A DNA stretch of 64,000 nucleotides from JAYOEY01 sp038120295. GTDB lineage: Bacteria; Pseudomonadota; Alphaproteobacteria; MPNO01; UBA2964. Below the pieces are notes generated by a model. The model was not told the DNA's origin and searched no databases. It saw only the letters and a list, made by a program, of their open reading frames with translations. This document shows positions 36,362 to 45,300 of this stretch, piece after piece; position 1 is the first letter of the stretch, and each line of letters starts with the position of its first letter. The translations under genes were made by a program, and so were the position numbers. The stretch lies in assembly GCA_038120295.1 (NCBI GenBank), contig JAYOLL010000016.1, forward strand, positions 1 through 64,000, read 5' to 3'.

Positions 36362-37446
36362 CTTTCATACTCCAGTGGTGAAAGGTCTATATGGGTGTAC
36401 TGGCTTAGGACAAGAGGATCAGTAACCGGCTCCGCCTCTTCGACGAACTCCGGTCCGATCTCTCCGAAATTGTGAAGGCCCGTCAGGGCCATTGACGTCA
36501 TTATCTCGCCCTCGAGCAGTTCCAGCATGCGGACGATCGCCGCGCGACCGCCGGCGGCGAGCGCCAGCCCCTGCAGCTTGCCGATGCAGACCGCCGTCGC
36601 GCCGAGCGCCAGCGCCTTGATGACATCGGTGCCGCGCATGATCCCGCCATCGAGGACAATCTCCGCCTTGCCGCCGACCGCGTCGACGATTTCCGGCAGG
36701 ACTTCCGCCGTGCCGCGCCCATGATCGAGCTGACGTCCGCCGTGGTTCGAGACGTATACGACGTCGACGCCATGTTCGACGGCCGTCGCCGCGTCCTCGG
36801 CGGTGGCGATTCCCTTGACGATCAGGGGAATATCGTGACGGTCCTTGAAAGTCTTTATGTTGTCCCAGTTCAGCGCAGCCTGCCATTCACGACTCTCATT
36901 AAGCCGCCCACGCCGCGATGACGGCGCCCAGCGCTTGATGATGTCGCGTTCTCGCCGGCTGTAGATGGCGGTATCGACGGTCAGGCAGAACATCGTGAAA
37001 CCAGAGTCCTGTGCAGCCTTTACCTGGTCCCCGATCCAGTCGTCGTCGCCCCTGACATAAAGCTGGAATACCTTGGGCGCATCGGTCGCCGGCCCGACGA
37101 CTTCCATGGTCGGTTCGGTAACGGACGACAGGAAAGAAATCGTGCCGAATTCTCCGGCAGCCTCCGCCGAGGCGAGTCCGCCCCCTTCGCCGATCAGCTG
37201 CATCGAGCCGATCGGCGCCAGCATCACGGGGATGCGGATCCTGTTGCCAAGGAACTCTGTCGAGGGGTCGACCTCGGCAACGTCCCGCAGGATACGCGGC
37301 GCTATGCCTAACGCATCGAACGCCAAGCGATTCCGCCGCAACGTTGTTTCCGACTCGGAGCCGCCCATCAGATAATCCCAGACGCCATCGCCGATATTCC
37401 GGCGCGCGCGGACAGCTATCTGCTGAAGCGTAGCGAATTCATCCAA
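36358..37446 (-). CDS. FMN-dependent alpha-hydroxy-acid oxidase/dehydrogenase 3
   Basis: 362 residues from a TTG start at 37446 (TTG GAT GAA TTC), with AGGGA seven bases upstream; the next in-frame ATG would remove the conserved VWDYLMGGSESET region. Landmarks are FQLYVRGDDDWI, PLIVKGIATAEDA, SNHGGRQLDHGRG (catalytic His and Arg) and DGGIMRGTDV. It is paralogous to the two copies at 23284-25451 but on the other strand and coupled to a ThDP gene rather than another oxidase. It initiates the operon running down to 32722. Confidence 0.9.
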   Translation of the reverse strand: MDEFATLQQIAVRARRNIGDGVWDYLMGGSESETTLRRNRLAFDALGIAPRILRDVAEVDPSTEFLGNRIRIPVMLAPIGSMQLIGEGGGLASAEAAGEFGTISFLSSVTEPTMEVVGPATDAPKVFQLYVRGDDDWIGDQVKAAQDSGFTMFCLTVDTAIYSRRERDIIKRWAPSSRRGRLNESREWQAALNWDNIKTFKDRHDIPLIVKGIATAEDAATAVEHGVDVVYVSNHGGRQLDHGRGTAEVLPEIVDAVGGKAEIVLDGGIMRGTDVIKALALGATAVCIGKLQGLALAAGGRAAIVRMLELLEGEIMTSMALTGLHNFGEIGPEFVEEAEPVTDPLVLSQYTHIDLSPLEYER

Positions 37447-37627
37447 TGAAACGTCCCTGCCTTCTCGACGACAGCCGTTCTCGTCTGACGCCTGATGCTC
37501 AATCGCATTCTGTTATGGATCGGAACGGGCCGCCTTCTGATGGGAGCCCTCTTCCCGTTTCGACAATCATATATCCTGCCGACAGTTCCGAAAAGCGCGG
37601 TCGGACCTGAATTCGGCAAATTTCCGA

Positions 37628-39349
37628 TCAGACCGGATCGGACGCCATGACGTTAATGACCGCCTGCCGCTTGTCGACCATGACCGCCTTGAGCGCACGT
37701 TCCAGGGCCGGCTGCATTTCCGCAGGATCGGTAACCTGTTCGCCGTAACCGCCCGAAACCTCAGCCATCTTCTCGTAATGCTGCTCGACGTTAAAATGCG
37801 CCAGCGGCACCTGGTTGGCCCTGGCCGCATATCCGTCGGGATGGAGGCCTAACGCGGATCCGCGCACGGCCTGCCAGCGCTGGTTGTTGAACACCACGGT
37901 CAGGATCGGGAGATCGTACTCCGCCGCCACGTAATGCGCCGAGATAGGAACATTGAACATATAGGAACCGTCGCCGTGCGTTCCGACCACGAGCCTGTCC
38001 CTGTCCGCCAGCTTGGCGCCAAGGGCGACGCCCATGCCGTGACCGAGCCCCGAGGAGGCCCCGGCATTGAGAATCTTCGTCGGCTTGGAGGTATCGAGAT
38101 ACTGCACCTGAAGCTGGGATTCCTTGGCGAAGATCGTATCCGCATCGGTGATATTGCCGATGCAATGGGAGATCCACGCAGGATGGACCGGGGTCTTGTC
38201 CTTCACCTCCTCAAGCTTGGCGGCCCAGCTGTCTTCCAGCTTCTGATGTCGTTCGGAAATCGCCCTGCGTCGCTTGTCGATCGTCGCCGTGGCGGACTTC
38301 GCCGGCTCCTCCATCGCCGCGCGAAGCGCCCGCAGCCCGATATCGGAAGCGCAGGTCAGGGCAATATCGGCGCCGAAACCCCGCACCGGCAGCATTGTAT
38401 AATGCGGATCGACCGCGAGCTGGATCACCTGGCAATCCTCGGACGGATTCACCTGGGATGGCAGCCACGGAACCGCCGTATCCATGACAAGAATGGCATC
38501 GGCGGCTTCGACGAACGGGTTCGGGTTGCCGCCCGCGAACATCGGATGATGGCGCGGCATGGCGACGAACCGGTTGCGGTACTCGACGACGGGAATCGCG
38601 TACTTATCGGCCAGATCGACCAGCGCCGGCATGACCCCGGGGTTCCGGCCGCCCCAGTTCGTGATGATTACCGGATTCTCGGCCTTTGCCAGAATGTCAG
38701 CCGCCTGCTGCAGGGCTTCAGGATCGGGCGCTGCGGGAGCCGCGGCCTTAATACGACCCGGCGATGTGTAGGTGAACTCATCAACCTCCCACGCCAGGAC
38801 TTCGCGCGGCAGCGACAGGTAAGCCGGGCCCTTCGGATCGCTCATCATGACGCTCAGCGCCCGGTCGACAATGGTTTCGAGCTGCTCGATATTTCGCAGT
38901 TCGTAATCCCACTTCACGGCTTCGCGGGTCATACCGCTCTGGTCGTACATTTCCTGGGTCCAGTGGATGTCCAGCGAGCGATGCCCCTTGAGGCTGTGTT
39001 CGTTGGTCGGCGTGCGGCCCGCTGTGAAAAGCATGGGCACGTTCCCGCGCGACGCGTTCAGCAGCCCGTTCATGCCGTTCGCGGTGCCGACATTCACATG
39101 CATCATGGTGAGCTGCGGACGTCCCGTTGCGAGATAGTAGCCGATCGCCATGTGCTGGGCAGTATTCTCGTGCGGGCACGCGATCGGCGTGGGATGCGCC
39201 GTGCCGTTTGCCTGCGCCTTGGCAAGCGCCTCGATCAGCGGCGCGAAATCGGTCCCGGCATTGGCGAACAGATAGTCGACGCCGCGATCCGCGAGGATTG
39301 CCAGATAGGCGTCGGCGACGGTGCAGTTCTTGATGGTTTTCTTCGGCAT
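37628..39349 (-). CDS. ThDP-dependent enzyme, acetolactate synthase-like (fifth in array)
   Basis: 573 residues from an ATG at 39349, preceded by GGGAGG at nine bases; a longer start at 39394 is less supported. The activating Glu is in CPHENTAQHMAIGY and the cofactor motif is HGDGSYMFN...FNN. It also has NAGTDFAPLIEAL and an ASSGLGHGMGVALGAKL segment. It belongs to a different branch from the four paired enzymes (no NPGASYRG motif) and nearer to acetolactate synthase/benzoylformate decarboxylase-like proteins. It lies 182 bases upstream of the FMN oxidase gene on the same strand. Confidence 0.86.
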   Translation of the reverse strand: MPKKTIKNCTVADAYLAILADRGVDYLFANAGTDFAPLIEALAKAQANGTAHPTPIACPHENTAQHMAIGYYLATGRPQLTMMHVNVGTANGMNGLLNASRGNVPMLFTAGRTPTNEHSLKGHRSLDIHWTQEMYDQSGMTREAVKWDYELRNIEQLETIVDRALSVMMSDPKGPAYLSLPREVLAWEVDEFTYTSPGRIKAAAPAAPDPEALQQAADILAKAENPVIITNWGGRNPGVMPALVDLADKYAIPVVEYRNRFVAMPRHHPMFAGGNPNPFVEAADAILVMDTAVPWLPSQVNPSEDCQVIQLAVDPHYTMLPVRGFGADIALTCASDIGLRALRAAMEEPAKSATATIDKRRRAISERHQKLEDSWAAKLEEVKDKTPVHPAWISHCIGNITDADTIFAKESQLQVQYLDTSKPTKILNAGASSGLGHGMGVALGAKLADRDRLVVGTHGDGSYMFNVPISAHYVAAEYDLPILTVVFNNQRWQAVRGSALGLHPDGYAARANQVPLAHFNVEQHYEKMAEVSGGYGEQVTDPAEMQPALERALKAVMVDKRQAVINVMASDPV

Positions 39350-39545
39350 TGGACGAGGCCTCCCTGCCCCGCGCGGCATCGATGCGCCGCACACTGAATT
39401 CTGGGTCGATAGCCATCAGGGAAAGAAACAGGAGAGGTCCGGTTTCCAGTTTTCCGATCCGGTATGCTGAGAGGATAGGTCCCGGCTCTCAAAAGCGTCA
39501 ACCACGCCCGACATAAAAACCGAATTCAAAGCAGGCGACGGGCGC

Positions 39546-39574
39546 TTGACGCCATCCAGCCCCGCTGAATTAAT
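39546..39574 (+). promoter_or_regulatory. Candidate sigma70-like promoter for the HbpS gene
   Basis: TTGACG at 39546-39551, a 17-base spacer and ATTAAT at 39569-39574 lie about 30 bases upstream of the ATG at 39606. The -35 is five of six and the -10 four of six to consensus. Confidence 0.4.
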
Positions 39575-39605
39575 CGTACGACCTCAAACTCTGAAAGGCT
39601 CGGAA

Positions 39606-40076
39606 ATGCCAACGACCATAACACTCGCAAAAGCGGAACAGATCATCGACGCCATCTTCAAAAAGGCGGAAGCCGACGGCAACAAGCCAATGGCCGTCGC
39701 CGTGGTCGACCAGGGCTCCCACGTCATTGCCTTCAAGAAACAGGACGATTCCTCGATGCTGCGCTTCGAGATGGCGCACGGAAAATGCTACGCCTCGCTG
39801 GCTCTGGGTCGCTCCAGCTCCCTTGTTCGGTACCGGGCTGAAGAACGCCCGATGTTCATGGACTATCTTTACCGGAGCTCCGACGGAAAAATCTTTGCCG
39901 AGGACGGCGGTATGCTGGTGCGGGACTCAAACGGCGATCTGCTCGGCGCAGTCGGGGTCACAGGCGAACGGCCGGAACGCGACGAGGAACTCGCACTCCA
40001 TGGCATACACGCCGCCGGCTACCTGACCGACGAAGACGCGGTCGGCACCGGGCATAAGATCAGAATGGAAAACTAA
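39606..40076 (+). CDS. GlcG/HbpS family heme-binding-like protein
   Basis: 156 residues from an ATG at 39606 after AAGG; an upstream frame start at 39546 overlaps the promoter candidate and is rejected. The domain shows LAKAEQIIDAIFKKAEAD, MAVAVVDQGSHVIAF, GAVGVTGERPERDEELA and a C-terminal histidine region. GlcG-like proteins are often found beside glycolate and other hydroxy-acid oxidases, which matches the three FMN oxidases here. The biochemical role of GlcG is unclear; HbpS binds heme. A strong terminator follows immediately. Confidence 0.87.
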   Translation: MPTTITLAKAEQIIDAIFKKAEADGNKPMAVAVVDQGSHVIAFKKQDDSSMLRFEMAHGKCYASLALGRSSSLVRYRAEERPMFMDYLYRSSDGKIFAEDGGMLVRDSNGDLLGAVGVTGERPERDEELALHGIHAAGYLTDEDAVGTGHKIRMEN

Positions 40077-40078
40077 AA

Positions 40079-40108
40079 AAAACGGCCGGAACGAAGTCCG
40101 GCCGTTTT
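40079..40108. terminator. Bidirectional intrinsic terminator
   Basis: A perfect 12-bp inverted repeat (40079-40090 with 40097-40108) with a 6-base loop, A-run before and T-run after, lies between the HbpS-like gene (plus) and the bicupin gene (minus). Confidence 0.93.
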
Positions 40109-40125
40109 GCTGTCTTATTGCTGCG

Positions 40126-41274
40126 TTATTCAGCCGCAGAGACCGCCGGCTTGGGCGGCAGGTCGGGCTTCTCGGCCTCATAGAACTGGTCCATATCGTG
40201 CTCCAGACCGTGCTCTGCCAGGGCACTGGTAAAGCGGGAACGGATCGCCGCGCTCTCGTCCGCGTAGTCGATCTGATCGCCGCCGATCCGGTGGGATATC
40301 CACGATTTCGGTACGCCCTGCGAATTCCGCACGGCGACGCCCTCGTATTTGAAGGCCAGATAGCGCGACGGGGTCGGGCCAGTGTTGAAATGCTGATGCC
40401 ACCACATGTTCGGCGGCACGATCATGGAGCCGACTTCCCACTTGAAGTGCCGCGGTTCCTCGCCTTCCGGCCACATCAGCGAATACCCTTCGCCCGACAG
40501 GATAATGACGTGCGCGCCAGGCCCGTGGCGGTGGCATTTCTTGTAGGTGCCGATGGGGAACTGCGAGATATGCGCATTCATCGAGCTCTTGGCGAAGTTG
40601 AAGCGGATATGGCCACCGCCCGCGCCGCGCTCTTTCGCCGTAATCAGCGGAAGGTTGACCGCGTCGGGAACGAAGTTGGTGATCAGCTTGAACCCGTCAG
40701 TCTCTGATTTGGCCGCAAAATAGTCGGGTTCGCCGTTAAAGCGTTCCTTGAAGTCGTGCGTCGTGTTGAACACGAATTCAGGATCCTCGTACACGTTCAT
40801 GATCGGCGGCGCGTTGGTCACCGCAATAAACCGCGCGGGTTCACGGCCCGACGCATTGAAGTGCTGATGCCAGCAGTTCAGCGGGATCGCAAACAGCGCG
40901 CCCGGTCCCCATTCGAAAGTGATGCGATCGCCCTTGTCGTTCCAGACGCTGGTCGAGCCCCGGCCCGACAGGATCATGATCATTTCCTCGAACAACATGC
41001 GCTGCGGCGCGAGCTTCTTGCCCGGATCGATTTCGCAGACATAGCAGTCGTTGGACGTTCGGCTGGCGTCATGGTTCATGAAGACGCCCTTGCCCTCACG
41101 CCTCGCCCACGGCTTCAACTCAACAGTATAAAGATTTGGAATATAAAGCGAATTAAGGAGGTCTAGGCCTTCGTTACGGACCCACGTCGTATAGGGCGTT
41201 TCCTTCTCGGTCGCGAATTTCTTCGCCATCTCGTCGGAAACGATCGCGGTCGGCTTGTTACTGTCATCAGCCAT
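40126..41274 (-). CDS. Bicupin protein
   Basis: 382 residues with two cupin barrels. The first is about residues 85-160 (LAPQRMLFEEMIMILSGRG, then WHQHFN); the second is about 235-315 (TYKKCHRHGPGAHVIILSGEG, then WWHQHFNTGP). Each barrel ends with the same WHQHFN element, showing internal duplication. The overall plan resembles gentisate 1,2-dioxygenase-like bicupins, but family members also include epimerases and non-enzymatic proteins. Metal-ligand histidines are present in the second barrel (CHRHGPGAH); the first lacks the H-x-H pair (APQRMLFEE) and may be structural. It lies downstream of the EutA-like gene on the same strand. Confidence 0.82.
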   Translation of the reverse strand: MADDSNKPTAIVSDEMAKKFATEKETPYTTWVRNEGLDLLNSLYIPNLYTVELKPWARREGKGVFMNHDASRTSNDCYVCEIDPGKKLAPQRMLFEEMIMILSGRGSTSVWNDKGDRITFEWGPGALFAIPLNCWHQHFNASGREPARFIAVTNAPPIMNVYEDPEFVFNTTHDFKERFNGEPDYFAAKSETDGFKLITNFVPDAVNLPLITAKERGAGGGHIRFNFAKSSMNAHISQFPIGTYKKCHRHGPGAHVIILSGEGYSLMWPEGEEPRHFKWEVGSMIVPPNMWWHQHFNTGPTPSRYLAFKYEGVAVRNSQGVPKSWISHRIGGDQIDYADESAAIRSRFTSALAEHGLEHDMDQFYEAEKPDLPPKPAVSAAE

Positions 41275-41404
41275 GGGATGGTTCTCCTTGTCTCACAAAT
41301 AGTCCAAAATTTCTGTCTGAACGGCGTCTTCGCGGACGCCTGTCATGGTCCCGTTTTATACGAGTTCTCGCGACGTTGCCAAGATACGCAACGGGGGAAG
41401 CCCG

Positions 41405-43234
41405 TCAGCCCTTGTCCGACGGCTCATGCGAATGCCCCGCTGAATGTTCGTGCGAATGGCTATGGGAGTGCCCATGATCGTGCCCGTGATCGTGGTCGTG
41501 GGAATGCCCGTGGGAATGGGCGTGGCTGTGACCATGGTGATGATGCCCGTGATCGTGGGAATGCGAATGGCCATGCTCGTGGTCGAGTCGCTGTCCTGAC
41601 CTCGGGTCGTCAGAAAATACCAGCGACTTGATCGTCACCGGAACGGTCCGCGACGGCAGGCGGATCTTGCCGAGATCGATATAGTCAAAATCCCACAGCA
41701 CGACGCCGTCGATAACCAGAACGCCGACCGGTACTTCCAACTCGTCTTTCAGGATATGTCCCAGCGACTGGGCAATATCGCCATCGAGCACGATAAACAG
41801 GGGTTTACCGGCAGCAATCATGTCATCGAGCCCCATGACGAGCCCCTGGGCAAAGGCATGCATGCGCTCGTAGGCCGGCATTCCCTGCCAATGGAACGAC
41901 AAAGCGATCTCGCGTTCATCGTTATCGACCTCGAAGGTTCGCCGATGCGTCCTGACCGCTTCGGCGACGTCTTCAGCAATAATCTCCTCGGGACACGCAT
42001 AGGGCGGCTGGATAACCTGGAGATTCCGTCGCGGCAGCAGATCCCCGTAATCGGAAATATAGGTCGTGTTGCCCGAGAGCTGCACCGAATATTCCGACGC
42101 GCCGAGCGCTGTTGCGCGAATACACTCGCCGGCAGGCATGACCGGCCAGGGCAATGCGTCCTCTTCGAGCCTGCGTGCGATCGCGTGACCGAGCCGGCGC
42201 CCCATATCGCCGAAATCGCGCTCTTCCCGGCCATAGACATATTCTGCGACGCCGCCGGAGAACATGACGCCATCGATATGGCCCCACTCCTCGATGACGT
42301 CTGTCAGATAGAGGTTCTGGAGATCCTCGGGCAGCGGGCGAACCAGCAGCGTGTCGATCAGAGTCTTCGCCATGACATCGGCGACCTTGTCCAACTCCTC
42401 GGACGTTGCCTTGTCGCCGATCGACCAGTCGAAACCGGCGCGTGCCGCATGGGTCTTGCCAGCAGGGTCGAGGCGTTCGATCTCGCCATTCTCGTTTACG
42501 ACCTGCAGGCGACCGCCTACATGAACCGCTGCGGTTACCTTCACCTGCCCTTCTTCGAGGATGGCCAGCTTCGCGGTTCCGCCGCCGATATCGACGTTCA
42601 GGATGCGCTTGTCTTCTTCCTTGGATGTCTTTGCAGCGCCTGAGCCGAACGCCGCCAGCATGCTTTCCATGTGATGGCCCGCCGTGGCGCAGACGAAGTC
42701 ACCACCCCGGTCCGATATCGTCGCCGCGATGGCCTCCGAATTTTCGCGTCTCAGCGCCTCGCCGGTCAGGATGACCGCCCCCGCATCGATATCGTCGGGC
42801 GACAGTCCCGCCGCCTCGTAGGCATCGTCGAGGATTTTTCCCAGCCCTTCGCCTGAAATCCGCGTTTCGCTTTCATACGGGGTGAGAGCAACCGGCGACT
42901 GGAAGAGGGTCTCCCGGTTTACAACGTAGTAGCGGCTCGTCATATCCTCGGCCAGCCGGCGCAGATGGAGACGGGAAAAAATCACCTGGCTGCCTGACGA
43001 ACCGACATCGATACCGACGCTCGTCAGGCGAACGTTATCCGCGATCCAGAGCGGGTTTTCGTCGAGCGGTACGTCGAGAAAATCGTCGTCGTGATCATGA
43101 TCCGCATCGGGGCCGTGTTCGTGAAAAAACACGTCACCCATCGTGTGATCGTCGAGGGTATGCCCTGCCGGGGGACCTTTTGGCGTCTCTTCCTCTTCGG
43201 TAATGCCCGCGTCTTTTCCGTCGCCCTCGACCAT
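41405..43234 (-). CDS. eutA: EutA-type ethanolamine ammonia-lyase reactivase with His-rich tail
   Basis: 609 residues from an ATG at 43234 with GGAAGAG upstream (earlier in-frame starts are less supported). The core matches EutA: VGIDVGSSGSQVIFSRL, the second phosphate loop VDIGGGTAKLAI and FSGGVAEYVYG of an actin/Hsp70-like ATPase fold, which swaps damaged cobalamin out of ethanolamine ammonia-lyase. Known EutA proteins are about 470 residues. This one adds an acidic/His N-terminus (ADHDHDDDF) and a C-terminal tail of about 60 residues with some 27 histidines alternating with Gly, Ser and Asp, like the metal stores of HypB or UreE. No eutB, eutC or microcompartment genes are present. Confidence 0.85.
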   Translation of the reverse strand: MVEGDGKDAGITEEEETPKGPPAGHTLDDHTMGDVFFHEHGPDADHDHDDDFLDVPLDENPLWIADNVRLTSVGIDVGSSGSQVIFSRLHLRRLAEDMTSRYYVVNRETLFQSPVALTPYESETRISGEGLGKILDDAYEAAGLSPDDIDAGAVILTGEALRRENSEAIAATISDRGGDFVCATAGHHMESMLAAFGSGAAKTSKEEDKRILNVDIGGGTAKLAILEEGQVKVTAAVHVGGRLQVVNENGEIERLDPAGKTHAARAGFDWSIGDKATSEELDKVADVMAKTLIDTLLVRPLPEDLQNLYLTDVIEEWGHIDGVMFSGGVAEYVYGREERDFGDMGRRLGHAIARRLEEDALPWPVMPAGECIRATALGASEYSVQLSGNTTYISDYGDLLPRRNLQVIQPPYACPEEIIAEDVAEAVRTHRRTFEVDNDEREIALSFHWQGMPAYERMHAFAQGLVMGLDDMIAAGKPLFIVLDGDIAQSLGHILKDELEVPVGVLVIDGVVLWDFDYIDLGKIRLPSRTVPVTIKSLVFSDDPRSGQRLDHEHGHSHSHDHGHHHHGHSHAHSHGHSHDHDHGHDHGHSHSHSHEHSAGHSHEPSDKG

Positions 43235-43460
43235 AACTCTTCCGCCTTTCGATGATTTGAGATACGGCGCGTTTGCCTTTCGGGCCATGCGCTGCAGCGG
43301 CCGGGGACTAGCATATTCGGGGCGCACAGCCAACCGACCCGCCAGAATAACCGCCGTCAACGAAACGTTCCGTCAACGAAACGTTAAGGAAAGTAAATCT
43401 TAATAGCTTGCGAGGGATAAATCGGTACCCGGGTATAGACCCCGGTGGAATGGAGGCGAG

Positions 43461-43766
43461 ATGTCTCGAACCACCTTAATTGCCTTCGCCGCAGCCGTCA
43501 TTGGCGTGGTGTCCCCAGCAATAGCCGAGCAGCAGCTTTGCACCGAACGCAAGGCCGTTGTGACACAGCTTTCCAAACAGTATTCAGAAGCGCCGGTGGC
43601 AATGGGCCTCGCCAATAACGGCGGCCTGCTCGAAATCCTCTCGTCCGACAATGGACAGAGCTGGACCATCATCCTGACGATGCCGAACGGGATTTCCTGC
43701 ATGATTGCCGCCGGCGAAAGCTGGGAAGCCTTACCCGACATTGTACGCAAAGGCCCGCCCGCCTGA
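43461..43766 (+). CDS. Small exported protein, unknown function
   Basis: 101 residues with a good signal peptide (MSRTTLIAFAAAVIGVVSPAIA, cleavage after AIA) and GGAGGCGAG before the ATG. The mature part of about 79 residues has two cysteines (QQLCTERK and ISCMIAAGESW), probably a disulfide, and a LANNGGLLEIL...WTIILTMPNG core. Similar short periplasmic proteins of unknown role occur in Alphaproteobacteria; I do not recognise a named family. Convergent with the DUF192 gene. Confidence 0.75.
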   Translation: MSRTTLIAFAAAVIGVVSPAIAEQQLCTERKAVVTQLSKQYSEAPVAMGLANNGGLLEILSSDNGQSWTIILTMPNGISCMIAAGESWEALPDIVRKGPPA

Positions 43767-43812
43767 CTCACGAGCCTGTGTCGGAAGCCCGGATCAAGGG
43801 ATCTGGGGCCCG

Positions 43813-44310
43813 TCATCCACCGCCGAGAAAAGCACTCTTCACGCGGTCTCCGACCTTGAGGCCAAGCCGCCGGACCGTGCCGGCGTTGACTTCGAGCACG
43901 GCAACCGAAGGCTTTTGCGATGAAATCGTCTCGAGTGACTGCGGGATCGTTCTTTCGGCAATCGAACTTACCCGCAGATCGGCCCCAATAAAGATCATGT
44001 CAAGCGGGATGTAGGTATTCTTCATCCACATCGTGATGATCTGCGGCGTGTCGTAAACGAACAGCATGCCCGCATCCCGATCCATCTGCCGTCTGAACAT
44101 AAGGCCCTGCGCCTGCTGGCGGGCAGTTTTCGCAAGTTCGATCCGGAATTCATGCGTTCTTCCGGAAGATTCAATACCAAGGTTACCGGTCTCATAGCGT
44201 TGAAATGCGGCTGTCTGTGCAACTACCGGAGCGCAAATGTGGGAGACGGCGTCTGCAAGGACAATCGCCAATACATACAAACCGGTCCTGAGAATTTGCA
44301 ATCGAGGCAT
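43813..44310 (-). CDS. DUF192 family protein, exported or membrane-anchored
   Basis: 165 residues: an N-terminal hydrophobic segment LYVLAIVLADAVSHICAPVVA (signal or anchor), then the DUF192 domain with AKTARQQAQGLMFRR, the MLFVYDTPQIITMWMKNTYIPLDMIFI core and VLEVNAGTVRRLGLKVGD. The GLMfR and MWMkNT elements are the family signature. Function unknown. In Alphaproteobacteria DUF192 genes are often near cold-shock genes, as here. Confidence 0.88.
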   Translation of the reverse strand: MPRLQILRTGLYVLAIVLADAVSHICAPVVAQTAAFQRYETGNLGIESSGRTHEFRIELAKTARQQAQGLMFRRQMDRDAGMLFVYDTPQIITMWMKNTYIPLDMIFIGADLRVSSIAERTIPQSLETISSQKPSVAVLEVNAGTVRRLGLKVGDRVKSAFLGGG

Positions 44311-44397
44311 CCCGTCAGATCTCAGTGTTCGTTGAAGCGTCGAATGTGTGAAATGCGGGCATGTTTTAGGGAAAATAACGGAGCCGTACGAACGCGC

Positions 44398-44997
44398 TTA
44401 CTCTCCGTTCTCGACTACCCCTGCCGCCGGCGTCCCCCGAAGCTGGACTTCCGCGGCCTGACGCCCCTTCGGGCCATCGACAATACGGACATTGACCGCC
44501 TGGCCCGTAATCAAGCTTGTCACACCGATTTGCCGTAAGGTGACCATATGAACGAATACGTCGTTCTGGTCGCCTTCATCCGGGCAGATGAAACCGTAGC
44601 CCTTGTGTGGGTTGAACCATTTAACAATGCCCGGCACAAAATCGCTGCCGACTCCTGGGGGAGGCGCAAGCTGGTGCGGCTGCGGTGCAGCCACAGCCGG
44701 TTCGGGTTGAGCGGTACTCGTGTCAACCGAGATCACGCGCAGGACCTGAAGACCTTTGGCCCCGCGAACCGCTTCGCATTCGACAGTAGTCCCGGGCGCA
44801 AGGCGTTCGTGGCCCGCCATCCGCAAAACAGTCAGATGCAGGAATACATCAGCCGATCCGTCATCCGGCGACAGAAAACCGTACCCTTTAACGACGTTGA
44901 ACCACTTTACGGAACCACGGATCCGAATCGTCTCTACAGCGCCCGGCATTGAATCCGGCTCACTCAACGAACTACTCCCCTTCTTACAGCAACTCAT
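44398..44997 (-). CDS. Double cold-shock-domain protein
   Basis: About 199 residues from an ATG at 44997 (MSCCKKGSS); a GTG at 45027 and an ATG at 44949 are alternatives. Two cold-shock domains are joined by a Pro/Ala-rich linker. The first has GSVKWFNVVKGYGFLSPDDG with VFLH; the second has GIVKWFNPHKGYGFICPDEG with VFVH. Each thus carries the RNP1 and RNP2 nucleic-acid-binding motifs. Double-CSD proteins are common in Alphaproteobacteria, where they act as RNA chaperones or stress regulators. A long untranslated stretch lies upstream, as is typical for cold-shock mRNAs. Confidence 0.92.
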   Translation of the reverse strand: MSCCKKGSSSLSEPDSMPGAVETIRIRGSVKWFNVVKGYGFLSPDDGSADVFLHLTVLRMAGHERLAPGTTVECEAVRGAKGLQVLRVISVDTSTAQPEPAVAAPQPHQLAPPPGVGSDFVPGIVKWFNPHKGYGFICPDEGDQNDVFVHMVTLRQIGVTSLITGQAVNVRIVDGPKGRQAAEVQLRGTPAAGVVENGE

Positions 44998-45300
44998 TAT
45001 CTTAACATCACTTGCCCCTGAAATCACGGCATTATTTTTCCTTTCATGCGGCTCCGTGTACTCCTCAGAGCCTCTTCATCTCCTCCCCCATTTCGCGCGT
45101 TTCTGTGACCGTAGAAAAAATTGACAGTTTTATGTCGGGTAGGGGTGGAAATGAGCCACAAGCCATCATAGGTTCATTCGGTCAAAAGCCTGCGTCGGTG
45201 ATGCAGAACCACACTCAGGTGTGAGGGGTGGTGTGACAGGACGAAACTGCGGGTTAACAGCGGACGTCCGCTACGGGAAGGACATTGGCGTTTTAGAGCG
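44998..45300. other. Intergenic region between csp and the Mrp operon
   Basis: About 300 bases with no supported ORF. It holds the upstream region of the divergent cold-shock gene and of the Mrp operon. A TTGACA occurs at 45121-45126, but no matching -10 box lies 16-18 bases downstream. A small hairpin with CACAC/GTGTG arms lies near 45212-45225. No RNA gene or riboswitch was recognised. Confidence 0.7.

Noticed and set aside
41440..41580. Repetitive DNA in the eutA 3' end as a CRISPR or tandem-repeat locus
   Set aside because: The repeats are codon-level His/Gly/Ser/Asp alternation inside an open frame, with no regular spacer structure.
45121..45150. TTGACA as -35 box for the Mrp operon
   Set aside because: No credible -10 sequence at 16-18 bases; chance hexamer.
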